Shown: one piece after another, positions 37,845 through 47,505 of the stretch | How the letters are laid out: every line of letters begins with the position of its first letter | Position numbering within the stretch: position 1 is the first letter of the stretch | Origin: Schizochytrium sp. CCTCC M209059 | Taxonomy: Eukaryota > Sar > Bigyra > Thraustochytrida > Thraustochytriidae | Direction: 5' to 3' | DNA: 64,000 nt | Assembly: GCA_000818945.1 (NCBI GenBank) | Contig: KN805402.1 | Coordinates: forward strand, 269,087-333,086 | Position numbers and translations under genes: made by a program | Notes under the pieces: generated by a model | Seen by the model: the letters and a program-made list of their open reading frames with translations, nothing else | What the model was told of the DNA's origin: nothing | The model's database searches: none

Positions 37845-40366
37845 TAACTACTGTTTCCGCTTGGCTGGTCCTGGGGCTCGGCGCGAATGAGCCGTTCAAT
37901 GCGTGCCTTATCGGAGAGCTGGAACATGACAGCGCACTCTGCGATCTTGCCGTCACGTCCGCCCCGCCCGCTCTCTTGGTAAAAGTTGGTGATCGACTTT
38001 GGCATGGTGAAATGCACCACGTACCGCACGTCGGGCTTGTTGATGCCCATGCCAAAAGCAATCGTCGCAACGATGACCCGGACTTTGTTATTGCTCCACA
38101 GATTTTGCTTGTTCTGCCGCTCCTGTGGGTCTGCAATTCCCGCGTGGTAAAAGGTGACTGCTTGAGCGCCAAGCTTGCGTTGCAGCCCGAAACAGACGTC
38201 CTCGGTCTCTTTCCGCGAAAAGCAATAAATGATGCCGCACTGATTGCGTCGCTGGCCGGAGCTCACGTAGTTTGCAAGCGTCTCAATGTTGTCCTTCATG
38301 CCACGTTTCTTGGGGAGAATCTTGTAGCGGAGGTTGACGCGGTTGAAGCTGAGCTTGACAATCTCCGGGTCCCGCAGGCCGAGCACATTGATGACATCGC
38401 TGATGACAATTTTTGTGGCGGTGGCCGTCAAAGCCAAGATTGGCACGGTGCGGAAGTTTTCTCGAAGAATGTTGAGACGCAAGTAGTCGCTACGAAATGC
38501 GTGACCCCACTGACTAACGCAATGAGCCTCGTCAATGACAAATCTGGCCAAAAGCCCCTTGGCTTGAAGGCGCTGCAGCGTTTGCACAAAGGACGGACTC
38601 TGCGCAATCTTTTCGGGTGTGACGTACAAGAGCTTGAGGACGCCGGCGTGAAGGTTGTGGATAATTTCCTGATATGAGGGACCGCTGTCGTCCGCGGCAG
38701 CTCCCTGGCCCAAAGAGAATGCAGCTTTCACACCACACGCATTGAGTGCCATGACCTGGTCCTGAATGAGCGAAACGAGTGGCGAGATGACAATGGTAAC
38801 CCCCTGCGATATGAGCGCTGGAACCTGATAGCAAAGTGACTTTCCACCACCCGTGGGCATGAGCACAAAGGCGTCTCGGCCCGTGAGCGAAGCATGAATT
38901 GCGGATCGTTGACCTGGTCGAAATTTGTGATACCCGAAATAACTTCGATTCGTCTCGTAGACGGTTGTCCAATCGAATGATCCTTGCGATCTAGCCTCCA
39001 ATGCATCTTCCTGACGCGTCAGCGCAGCGGCCGACATGACGGCCTTGTTTGAACCTTCGTGATGGACGCCGCTTGCACGGTGCAGGGGAGGAGTTATGAG
39101 CGGTTCGAATTGTGGCGTGGTAGATGATCCAAAGCCATTGCCACCAAGGCTGTAGGTGTTGTTATCGACATTGTTGTTGTTGGTGGTGGTGGAGTCGGAG
39201 TAGTTGCTGCTAAAGCTGTGATTGGAGTAATTGTTGTTGGTGTAGTAATTGTTGTTGTTGTTGTTGTTGTGATTGCTGCTAAAGCTGTGATTGGAGTAAT
39301 TGTTGCTATTGTTGTTGTTGAGATTGCTGCTAAAGCTGTGATTGGAGTCATTGTTGTTGTAGTTCGAGAAACCATTACTTGCGTTGCTGAAGATGCTGTC
39401 ATTACTGCGATTTCCATCCCCATAGACTCCAGCAAGGCTACGAGACGCGAAACTGTCATTGGAGGTATTGCGGTTCGGCTCGAAGGTGCTTGCGCAGGTG
39501 CCTAAAGCCGAAGTCGAGCGGCTCACGGGCGATATATAAGGTGAGCCATTCGCTGCGTTCTCGACAGCGTCGAAGCGAGGCGCGGCGGGCGGGGCTGATC
39601 CAGAGTGCCTCCCAGAGCCCCCTCCGGCGCCGGACGAGATAGTGGGCGTTTTGAAAGCCGTGGCATCAGACGCACCATGCGGCTCAGACTGACTCCTCGA
39701 AAGTGAGTATGTTGGACGTACATGTGATGAGGAAGAAGAAGAAGAAGAAGAAGAAGAAGACGATGACGACGATCGAAAATTCGATTTTTGCTCGCTGGGC
39801 GCAGGCGCGACAAGTTGGACGAGGTCATCCATTGAGTAACCAGCTGCATCCATGATTTCTTGCTTGGACATCGTGCGGGCGAGATCGCTGGTGGTTCGAA
39901 TTGCCTGCTTGCTGACAACGTGAGGTCCTCGTTCAGCGGTAACGTTAACCGTAGCAGACGTCGTCGGGGCAGAAGTGGTGATGGATGTCGATGTTGCAGA
40001 TGAGGAAGCGGGTTTCGACGGAACAGGCCGCTGAGCTGGCGGAAGGACGGAGGATTTGGGGAGACCTGAGAGATCCGGTGCGAGGCCGCGAGCTCCAGGC
40101 GCAACTTTGATAGGCGAAAACGTGGTTACCTTAAGCAGACGCACGGCGGCCCGGCGATCAGGTGTCCCTTTTTGCTGGGCAATTTCCGCCCGTGAGCTCT
40201 GCACAAAGACGCGCCGCCGGAGATAGGCGGTCGCATCGCGCTGAAGCTCCTTTTCCCGCACAGCGAGCTGTTCCGCCAGGTTTGTACGCAGCGCGCGCGG
40301 CGCCACACCACTGCCGCTGGCGACCGAACCCTCCATGCTCTCAAATCCACGACCTGGATCAGGCAA
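36629..40366 (-). CDS. RecQ-family ATP-dependent DNA helicase (BLM/Sgs1-like)
   Basis: 1245 residues. The first ~470 are Ser/Asn-rich and disordered. The helicase core follows: motif 0 YHKFRPGQ (about 482), motif I MPTGGGKSLCYQ, DEAH box in VIDEAHCVSQWGH (about 610), ALTATAT, and motif VI QESGRGGRDG. The RQC zinc region has cysteines in ECRRALICEHF and CNKTCDNC, and a winged-helix region follows. An HRDC domain occupies about 1155-1225 (FSDDHLQAIACALPLNLHEL, PGIGPNKAS). RecQ/RQC/HRDC is the BLM/WRN/Sgs1 set, which dissolves recombination intermediates; no exonuclease domain is present. A Gly run sits after the ATPase. Near the end, GTGAGT occurs in the last codons (about 36680), so an alternative spliced C-terminus is possible. 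Confidence 0.94.
39195..39365 (-). repeat. Asn/Ser-coding minisatellite in RecQ N-terminus
   Basis: At least three copies of a unit containing GCTGCTAAAGCTGTGATTGG begin near 39207, 39275 and 39332. TTG runs of varied length separate them. They encode NYSNHSFSSN-type repeats joined by poly-Asn in the disordered part of RecQ. Confidence 0.85.
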
Positions 40367-40989
40367 GGCAGCCCAAGCAGCACTCCTTGCCTAGCTCAAC
40401 CACCGCGCTCACTTGTCGTCCTGGCCGGAGACCTGCACGCGCAGTCGCCGGGCCGAGCCAGGTAGGCACGCACGCAGGCACGCAGGCACGCAGGCACGCA
40501 GGCACGCAGGCGCCTCTGCGAGCCCCGCTCGCCCGCTCGCCCGCTCGTTCGCTTGCGCGGGTATGCTGCTTTTTCTCTTCTGGCTGCCGTGCTGACCCGT
40601 GGACACGGGCAAGGGAAAAACCGGCGGATTGTTCACTGTAGGTGAATGAATAATGCGGCGCATGCAAGTCCAACATTCGTTCTCCCGCCCTTGTAGACAG
40701 AGCTGGCCTTGGTTGGCATTTTGAAATCGTGGGCGCCGTATCAGAGAGAGAGAGAACAGCCGGCAAAGAAGGGAACTTGAAGCGAAGGAGAAGGGCAGAG
40801 GGCCGAGGGCCAGGAGACCCTAACCGGAACGCCAAACCTAACCGACGTAGCCTGTGTTTGAGTTCCGAACGGTCAGCGGCAGCAGACAGACGTTGGGCGA
40901 GAGCGAGAGCGAGAGCGAGACGGCGAGCGCGCCGGCGCAGAGGCAAGAATCGAGGCCAGGGGAGAAACGCCAGGCAGGCGCGCGGCGGG
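40367..40989. other. Divergent region between RecQ and RPAP3
   Basis: Holds an 8-base GGCACGCA repeat (40465-40511), a GA-rich run at about 40743-40756 and a GAGAGC repeat at 40899-40918. Both promoters should lie here. No gene seen. Confidence 0.55.
40465..40511. repeat. GGCACGCA tandem repeat
   Basis: About six 8-base units between the divergent RecQ and RPAP3 genes. Confidence 0.85.
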
Positions 40990-42933
40990 ATGGACCCGAA
41001 CAAAGCCCTGCAGGCGCAGGTAAACATCCGTCGCGAGGCACAGCGGCTGCAGGTAAGTGGAGAGGATGAGCCCGGGTCAAGGAAAACAAACTAGCCCACT
41101 GGAGAAGGAAAGCGGACACGCGTAGACTCACGCGCTCAAGGAACACGATCCTTTCGGAGAGCACAGGAGTACAGCTCGGACCTCGCTCGCTGGGAAGCAT
41201 CGATTAAGAAGAAAGATGCCAGCTTGCGCGGACGACGGCCTCGACCCGAACAAGCAGCATCCGCCGCCGCCGCTACACCAAACGCAGACATAGGTGATGG
41301 CGCCGATGCCATCAACACAAGAACTTCTTCCGTGCCCCCTGTACGCGGGCAGACGCCGCAGGACGCGCGCAAGAATGCCGCATCACATACGTATGATCAA
41401 GGCTACAAGAAGTGGGAATCCTTCGACGTGGATCGCGCGCTGGCCGAGGTGGACGGCCAAGCCACAACGACCGAGGCGTCTCCGGATCAAGACCCAAAGG
41501 CTGCAGACGCACCTATTCAGGCATCTTTTCCCGGTACAAAATTGAGTTCTGGCCCTGTGACGCCAGCGTCAATCGTTCCCTCGGCCTTGTCTTTCCCTCA
41601 AGCAACTTCTGCATCCTCCCGTGATGGAGCCTTTCCTGACGCGGATCCCGTCGAGGCCAAACCTCGTGACGTGACCGAGCGCGAGCGCGGAAATGATTAC
41701 TACAAAAAGGGGGACTTTGCGCAGGCGGTCAAGTTTTACACGCGTGCGATTGGCTTTAATCCACGCAGCGCTGTCGCCTACTCGAACCGGGCTATGGCGC
41801 TTCTGAAGCTGAAGGATTTTACGGCTGCCGACGCAGATTGCTGCAGCGCACTTGAGCTCGATCCGACGCACGTCAAGTCCCTCACGCGTCGCGCCACGGC
41901 GCGCAATGCTCTGGGACGCCATCGTGCCGCCTTTGTCGATTTTGCTCGCGTTCGTGAGCTTGAACCTCAAAATCGTCAGGCCATTGCCGAGCTTGCGCGC
42001 ACGCGAGAACTTGTCCGAAGCTCGGCACGACGTGCACCGCGTACGCGCGTCTCCGTCACGCGCGTCTCCTCGCAAGAGGCGTCCTCGCAAGAGGCATCCT
42101 CGCAAGAGGCGTCCTCGTATCCTCTCGACGAAAACCACCAGTGTGTGGCGAATGAAACACTGCCAGCCACAACGATCAAGTCATCGCCGCGCGACATCGT
42201 TTCAATGCCCCAAGAAACACTGCGCCCTGCACAGGATAAGAATGATAATAATGCTGGACGCAATGATTGTGACGATGGCGTAACAGCAAGTGCGTCGCCA
42301 AGTACCAGCAGCGTATCAAACGACGAAGCTCTTCCTGCCAAGACGATGGACACAGTTTCAGCGAAGTCCGAGACATCGAATCCATCGCAGCCCCCGGAAA
42401 GGCCAGAAAGCGACTTCGGCACTCAGAATACTTTTGCATCAAGCTCTACAAAACCTTTTGATGCAACAACCGAAACCAAGACGAACCTCATCGCTGAGGT
42501 GGAGGGTGAATTGGAAGCCGAGGCCGGGGCTGGTATTGCACCCGTGCGTGTTTCGCGCGTAGTTACCCGACTTCCTTCACGAGCACCACAGTCCATGTAC
42601 GAGTTTGAGCGCGTATGGAAGGAGCTTCGAGCGAAACCAAGCCTACGCGGGGAACTATTGGTCGACTTGCTTGGTGCGAGCGGTATGCGGCGGCTCTTTG
42701 GGCGCGCAGCTCCAGAGGCCGACATGCTCTCTGAGATGGTGCAAGGTCTCTGCGCCTTTGTGAGTGAGACTTCCGGGTCCGCAGAGCACCTCGCTGTGGC
42801 AAACGCGATTGCTGAAATTCCTAGTGTGGACATGTCCATCATGTTCCTGAACAAGAAGGAACGTGCGGCGCTTGCCGATTCACTCTCGCAAGCCGGGCTA
42901 CAGTCGTCCAAATTAGCGCGCGTCATGTCGTAA
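40990..42933 (+). CDS. RPAP3: RNA polymerase II-associated protein 3 (R2TP co-chaperone)
   Basis: Two exons, 40990-41052 and 41167-42933, with a GTAAGT..ACAG intron of 114 nt, phase 0; 609 residues. The splice joins the conserved N-terminal helix, NIRREAQRLQ to EYSSDLARWEASIKKKD, which is the pattern at the start of RPAP3. A TPR triplet lies at about 195-300 (GNDYYKKGDFAQAVKFYTRA, AYSNRAMALLKLKDF). A disordered linker follows and the RPAP3 C-terminal domain sits at about 497-605 (YEFERVWKELRAKP...MFLNKKERAAL). RPAP3 binds HSP90 through the TPRs and RUVBL1/2 through the C-terminal domain, assembling RNA polymerases, snoRNPs and dynein arms. Animals have two TPR units; only one is seen here. 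Confidence 0.9.
42067..42118 (+). repeat. 15-base tandem repeat in RPAP3
   Basis: Three copies of TCCTCGCAAGAGGCG plus a partial one encode SSQEA repeats in the linker. The unit is itself nearly palindromic (CCTCG.AAGAGG). Confidence 0.9.
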
Positions 42934-43268
42934 CGATATACACACATACATAAATAAACACCCACGCTCACAATCAGAAAATTGACAAGAGTAACATCAA
43001 GGAAACGGGATCGCAATTGCAATTGCAATTGCAAGCGCTGCGTCTATTGCCAGATAGATACCAGATGGCCAGAAAGAACGAAAAACAGTAAACAATAAAC
43101 AACCGATGAGATTAGACTTATGTCATGCCTATCTTGTAATTTGTAAAAGGAACCTCAGGCAATCAGTCCACTCACGAAGCAAAAGCAAAGCTGCCCCGAG
43201 CAAGCCTCGTTGGCCCCAGAAAGCTAAAGCTTTAAGCCTAGGCCAAGGCCAAACCAACATTTGCTCAC
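42934..43268. other. Convergent 3' region between RPAP3 and CHMP5
   Basis: AT-richer, with CAATTG repeats at about 43013-43032. No gene seen. Confidence 0.6.
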
Positions 43269-43934
43269 TTAGGGCTCGGCCAAAGGCACAGCAGGAAGCC
43301 CTTCGCGCTGATCGCGCCTTTGGCCGCCCTCAAGGGAAGAAGTCGGGGCCGAGGGCAAGCGCGATGGCTTGAGGTAGTCGGCCTCCTCTTCGTCGGCGTC
43401 AAGGTCTTCCAGGTCGAGGTCATCGAGAGCGGCCAGCTCGTCGTCGAGCTCATCCTCGTCAATGTCCTCGTCGAAACCGAGGCTACGAGACATGACCTCG
43501 GCAATTTCTTCGTGATCGTACATGAGGTCCTGAAGGTCGTCCTGGACATCCTCGATCTTGTCAATGTCGATTGCCTTCATCTGTTTTTTCATGACCTTTG
43601 CAGACTGCTTCATGGTCGCGACGGTGTCAACGGTGTCACGCATGCTCTCCACCATGAAGGCCTGCTGGTCCATGTTGAACTGCTGCGCGCCAAGCTGATC
43701 GCGCTGCTTTTCGTACATTTTTTTCCGGCGCAGCACGTCCATGGCGCGCTTCTTGAGCTGGGCTGCGCGGGCGCCCTTGGCTCCCTTGAGCTGTTTCTTG
43801 TAGCCGGCCAGCTCGCGGTCCAGGCGCGCGATTTTCTGGTCGAGGGTCTCGGACCTGCCTTCCAAGCGCTGGCTCGTCTCCTCGAGCGTCGCCGGCGGCG
43901 TCTTCTCCTTCTTTTTGCCTACGAACCGGTGCAT
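43269..43934 (-). CDS. CHMP5: ESCRT-III-related protein CHMP5/VPS60
   Basis: 221 residues, the normal length. A basic N-terminal helix begins MHRFVGKKKEKTPP, then KIARLDRELAGYKKQLK, a MYEKQRDQLGAQQFNMDQQ helix and KIEDVQDDLQDLMYDHEEI, all matching the VPS60/CHMP5 pattern. The acidic C-terminal region ends with GLPAVPLAEP, equivalent to the family's GLPxxP tail that binds LIP5/Vta1. The protein acts on endosomes in multivesicular body formation. The frame is open upstream to 44480, but that part is translated GTCT and GGGA repeat, so the ATG at 43934 is used. Confidence 0.95.
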   Translation of the reverse strand: MHRFVGKKKEKTPPATLEETSQRLEGRSETLDQKIARLDRELAGYKKQLKGAKGARAAQLKKRAMDVLRRKKMYEKQRDQLGAQQFNMDQQAFMVESMRDTVDTVATMKQSAKVMKKQMKAIDIDKIEDVQDDLQDLMYDHEEIAEVMSRSLGFDEDIDEDELDDELAALDDLDLEDLDADEEEADYLKPSRLPSAPTSSLEGGQRRDQREGLPAVPLAEP

Positions 43935-44085
43935 CTTGCCTGGCGCTCTGTGCTGCTGGCGCTCCTGCTGCTCCTGCTGGCGCTGCTGCTGGCGCTGCTG
44001 CTGCCCTCTCTCGGGCCCTCCGCGTCCCGCTCCTGCCCCGTGCGCGCGCGCTTGCCGACTTTGCCTGTCTGCTTGCAGTGTCCGG

Positions 44086-44091
44086 TCTGCC

Positions 44092-44136
<45 letters not shown>

Positions 44137-44162
44137 GCCTGTCTGCCTGTCTGCCTGTCTCC
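44086..44162. repeat. (GTCT)n tetranucleotide microsatellite
   Basis: About 18 CTGT/GTCT units with some GCCT variants, about 150 bases upstream of the CHMP5 start codon. Confidence 0.92.
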
Positions 44163-44270
44163 TTGCTCGGGCCGGGCGGGCTCGCTCTCCTTCTCTCCCT
44201 CTTTCTGCGCACCCACTCCCCCGCTCGCCCGCGCGCTCTCTCCACTCGCCGCCCCGCGCAGCCAGGGCAA

Positions 44271-44296
44271 GGGAGGGAGGGAGGGAGGGAGGGAGG
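44271..44296. repeat. (GGGA)n run
   Basis: Six GGGA units on the plus strand. The spacing of G triplets could form a G-quadruplex. Confidence 0.85.
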
Positions 44297-44785
44297 ACCC
44301 CTGGGCCCGGAGGGGCGCGGGCTTAGCTCCGCGGCGGGCCAGGGGCGCGCGAGGGAGAGCAGGCCGCGCAGCAAGGCGGGCGGCCCTTAGCCGCGGCGCC
44401 GAGTCCCGAGGAGGTAGTGAAGGCTGTGAAACCTGGCACATGCACGCACTCTTGGCTGAGACGGGATGGCAGAAAGTCAACCTTTTCCCAATGCCAAAGT
44501 GAGAATCAGAGTTGTTTACTTTTTGTTACAGTGGCAAAGGGCAGGCAGGTCATTCGCACACGCGCTGGCTTGTGTGGATAGATCGTCGGAGTTACGCACG
44601 GGACTCGGGATCCATGGAACGTGCTGCGACGGGCTGGCTAACCGGCTGGGCTGGGCTGGGCTGGGCTGGCTCGCTGGCTGGCTGACTGCGTGGCCGGATG
44701 AGCGGCGCTGATGACCGCGTCATATTTGCTTCTAGACAACGAGCGGGGCGTGATGCAAACCCATTCACAGTCGGTCAAAGTAGTG

Positions 44786-45662
44786 CTAGTTCTGAGGACC
44801 CTCAACGCTGACAAAGTATGCTAGCGCAGTCCGCGTTTTCTTGCGCAAAACGAGACCGTGCTTGACGAGAGTTGCGAGATATTCGTTGACTTGCAAAACG
44901 GAACATCCGCAGCAGCGAACGAGATCGCCAAGAGCACAACCCTGAGAACCGATTCGACGAGTTAGTTTCCCAGACATTACTCGATGACAACATGAATTCA
45001 CTTACCGGCTTGGACTCGATCGCGCACCAGATGCGCTCGAGACGTTTCGCATGCTCGGGCTGCTGATATTTACGAGGTAGCCTCGGAAGCACTTTGCGGC
45101 TCGCACGTTGCCAGGAGCTGCTGGAACGGGAAACCTGCTTCTTCGTCTTTGTCCGTGTCACTTTTTTGGACCCAGGGTTTCCAGCGTCCCCCTTACCATT
45201 CTTTAAAAGTGTCAATGAGGAGTTCGCCTTGGTGTGTGTCGGTGCGGCGTCACTGCCTTGGGTCGGTTCAATGGTGTTTTGCGCGTCATGGACCTCGCAA
45301 TATACGGGATTGCTTTCCGGTGATGATAGCGCAGGATTCGTTTCATCGTTGCGGACATCGCACTCTGCGCGATGCAGACGTTCTGCCTTGCCCTCCAGCG
45401 TTCTCTGCCGCTGAAGTAAAGCCACAGAGGTAGTCAGCCGGCCTGACATAATGAATTGTTTGTTGGGTCAGTCGTGTCGCCTATACATTTCTTGCCAGGA
45501 CAGAAAATCTTCGTTGCCTCTACAAGCGCATCGACAAAACGTACCAAAAGATTGATTCCAGTCCTCGAGATGGTCATCCGCCTGCCTGAGCGCGTCAACG
45601 TGAGTTGCGAAGAGCGAGACCTCGTGAGCGAGGTCCATGACCGCAGCCTTGAGCGAGTTCAT
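44786..45662 (-). CDS. Coiled-coil plus winged-helix protein, possible Dam1/DASH-subunit homologue
   Basis: Three exons, 45662-45545, 45442-45006 and 44941-44786, with introns GTACGT..TCAG and GTAAGT..TCAG. The phases fit and give 236 residues. Residues 1-60 form amphipathic helices; DALRQADDHLEDWNQSFG spans to the first splice and resembles the fungal Dam1 core, where a helix ends in L..FNESFASFL. Residues 65-150 are disordered, and 160-236 look like a winged helix (LGDLVRCCGCSVLQVNEYL, then KHGLVLRKK). Dam1 is a microtubule-ring subunit at kinetochores. The resemblance is short and the added winged helix is not standard, so the call is tentative. It could also be an unrelated SKA-type or novel protein. 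An upstream non-ATG extension exists. Confidence 0.45.
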
Positions 45663-45981
45663 TGGTGCCTCGAGTACAAACTTGTTCTCCGCTTCGCCTA
45701 AAGCACGTCTCCTCGAGCAAGAACAGCCAAGTACACGTCTCACGCGCCGACGCAGATCCAGACGCAGACACCAACGTGAACGCTGACGACGCTGACGCCG
45801 TCTTCCTCGCGGCCGCCAAAGAGGACCAAGACCGGACGGTTATGCCTTTCTGCTGCCAGTGTGAGTCCCCGAAAGCATGGTGGGGACCCCTTTGTGTGTG
45901 TGTCTTGACTGTGAGTTGCCTTCTATCAGCAGGCCCCGAACTAAGGCGTGCGTGTCACGGAGGAACCTACACCCAAGCGAG
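45663..45981. other. Divergent region between Dam1-like and cyclodeaminase genes
   Basis: Contains a GTGAGT at about 45861 and a CAGCAG-ended acceptor-like site near 45932, so the plus-strand gene may have an intron in its 5' leader. Confidence 0.4.
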
Positions 45982-47067
45982 ATGCTTGTATTGAGCGATA
46001 ACGTTGTGCGCGAGCACGCCGTGACGTGGCGCATCATCGCCGCGAACGAGAGAGCCTTTGCCGCTTTGCACGCAGGAACGGCCGTCGTGCCCCCTCGCAT
46101 TGTGCTCGAGTTCGCCAACACGGAGGGCGCCTCGCTCTTCAAGCCCGGTGCCTTTGAAGACGAGGCCATCTTTGGGCAAAAAGTGATCAATGTGCGACCT
46201 GGAAATGCCGCACGAGGCATGGGTACCACCCCTGCCGTGACGATGCTTTTCGACAAGGTATCGGGGGCGCCCGTCTGTCTTCTGAACGCCACCTACCTGA
46301 CCGCCTTGCGGACTGCCGCAGGATCCGCCGTGGCTACAGCCCGCATCGCGCCCCAAGATGTGCGCTGCCTCGTTATTTTTGGCGCTGGCCTCCAAGCCGA
46401 GGCCCACGCTACGACCATGTGCTGCGTACGAGACTTTGACAACCTCGTGATCATCAATCGTGACCAAAATCGAGCCGAGGCTCTGGCAGCGCAACTTCGG
46501 GAGCGTCTTGCCTCCATGCCCCGCGGCCCGGACGCACAGACCTTGGGCGACAACGTCCCTCAGATTTCTACAATATCTTCAGAGGATACGCTTGCTGTCG
46601 AAGCGGCCTGCCGTCGCGCAAATGTTGTTTGCACCACTACAGGCAGTCCGGTGCCTCTCTTTCGAGGCGAGTGGCTGCAACCAGGCACTCATGTAAACGC
46701 TGTTGGATCTTATCTTCCTGCTAACGCAGAGCTCGACGTGACCACAATCTCGCGCTGCGAACGTCTCATTGTCGATACAAATGAAGCATGGGACGCCGGG
46801 GACCTGCTCAACGCTTTGAACGAGGGGGCTGTGGAAAAAGACCTTGCAGTCACCCTTGGTACCCTTATTGCTTCTGGCGTAACTCCACCTGCGACCCATG
46901 CCGCCGACAGCGGCCTCGGCCCGAAGGGTATTTCTGTCTTTAAGTCTGTAGGCTCTGCCATTCAGGATATCGCTTCAGCACTCCAGGTGTATGCGGACAT
47001 CAAGGCCGTGCAGGCAAGTGCCACGAGTTCCGCCGTTTCGATGGCAATTCAGGAGGTTCAGCTTTAG
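45982..47067 (+). CDS. Ornithine cyclodeaminase / mu-crystallin family NAD(P)-dependent enzyme
   Basis: 361 residues. It starts MLVLSDNVVREHAVTW, typical of this family. It contains the conserved TYLTALRTAAGSAVAT block, the Rossmann glycine loop VIFGAGLQAEAHA, a TTTGSPVPLF strand, HVNAVGSYLPANAELD and a VFKSVGSAIQDIASA C-terminal block. Family members deaminate ornithine to proline, reduce cyclic imines/ketimines or bind thyroid hormone; the substrate cannot be read here. No targeting peptide is evident, so the cytosol is likely. An in-frame ATG at 45877 would add 35 residues of unlike composition; the ATG at 45982 matches the family start. Confidence 0.9.
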   Translation: MLVLSDNVVREHAVTWRIIAANERAFAALHAGTAVVPPRIVLEFANTEGASLFKPGAFEDEAIFGQKVINVRPGNAARGMGTTPAVTMLFDKVSGAPVCLLNATYLTALRTAAGSAVATARIAPQDVRCLVIFGAGLQAEAHATTMCCVRDFDNLVIINRDQNRAEALAAQLRERLASMPRGPDAQTLGDNVPQISTISSEDTLAVEAACRRANVVCTTTGSPVPLFRGEWLQPGTHVNAVGSYLPANAELDVTTISRCERLIVDTNEAWDAGDLLNALNEGAVEKDLAVTLGTLIASGVTPPATHAADSGLGPKGISVFKSVGSAIQDIASALQVYADIKAVQASATSSAVSMAIQEVQL

Positions 47068-47505
47068 AGTTCGAGACACGTTAGATTGGGGGAAAAGCAA
47101 AGACAAGTGAGCAAGACGTGAAAGTCATTTCCGGGCAATGGCTGCATAATTAGGGAGAGATTCCCTGCTCCCGTGTGGAGTCAAGCTCTTCCAGTCATGG
47201 AAGCAACTGAGCATAGGCTCCTTTTCAAATGCAATTATGGAGGTCCAAAGTACTATTGACTGTGAAAAGCGGAAACAAACATGCAAGATGCAGAGGTCAT
47301 TTATAAGCAATCACTGCATCCATAGGACAAAATTCCCACGATCTTGTCGTTCAAACATGTAACTGTGCAAAGTGTTAGTGTCGACGCAATCTTTAAAGCC
47401 ATTTTTGAAGGACGCAGAAATCATCCTCCTCAATGTAAAAATACGTTCTTTTGGAAATCTTACTTGATTGTGGATCAAACAAGGCAACAGCAAATCGACT
47501 ACGCA
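47068..47505. other. Convergent 3' region between cyclodeaminase and AATF genes
   Basis: Two similar motifs (GGTCATTT..AAGCAAT and AAAGTCATTT..GCAATGGCTGCAT near 47122 and 47300) suggest a small local duplication. No gene seen. Confidence 0.45.

Larger units (their letters stand above)
43935..44785. other. Region upstream of CHMP5 with microsatellites
   Basis: Holds the (GTCT)n and (GGGA)n arrays listed separately and a GGCTG/GGCTGG repeat at about 44640-44690. It also contains the 3' flank of the Dam1-like gene. No gene seen. Confidence 0.55.

Noticed and set aside
43320..44390. 356-codon plus-strand frame opposite CHMP5
   Set aside because: It is the antisense shadow of CHMP5 plus translated GTCT repeat.
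45877..45981. 35-codon upstream extension of the cyclodeaminase frame
   Set aside because: Its composition is unlike the family, and the ATG at 45982 matches the usual start. The segment may be a 5'-leader intron.
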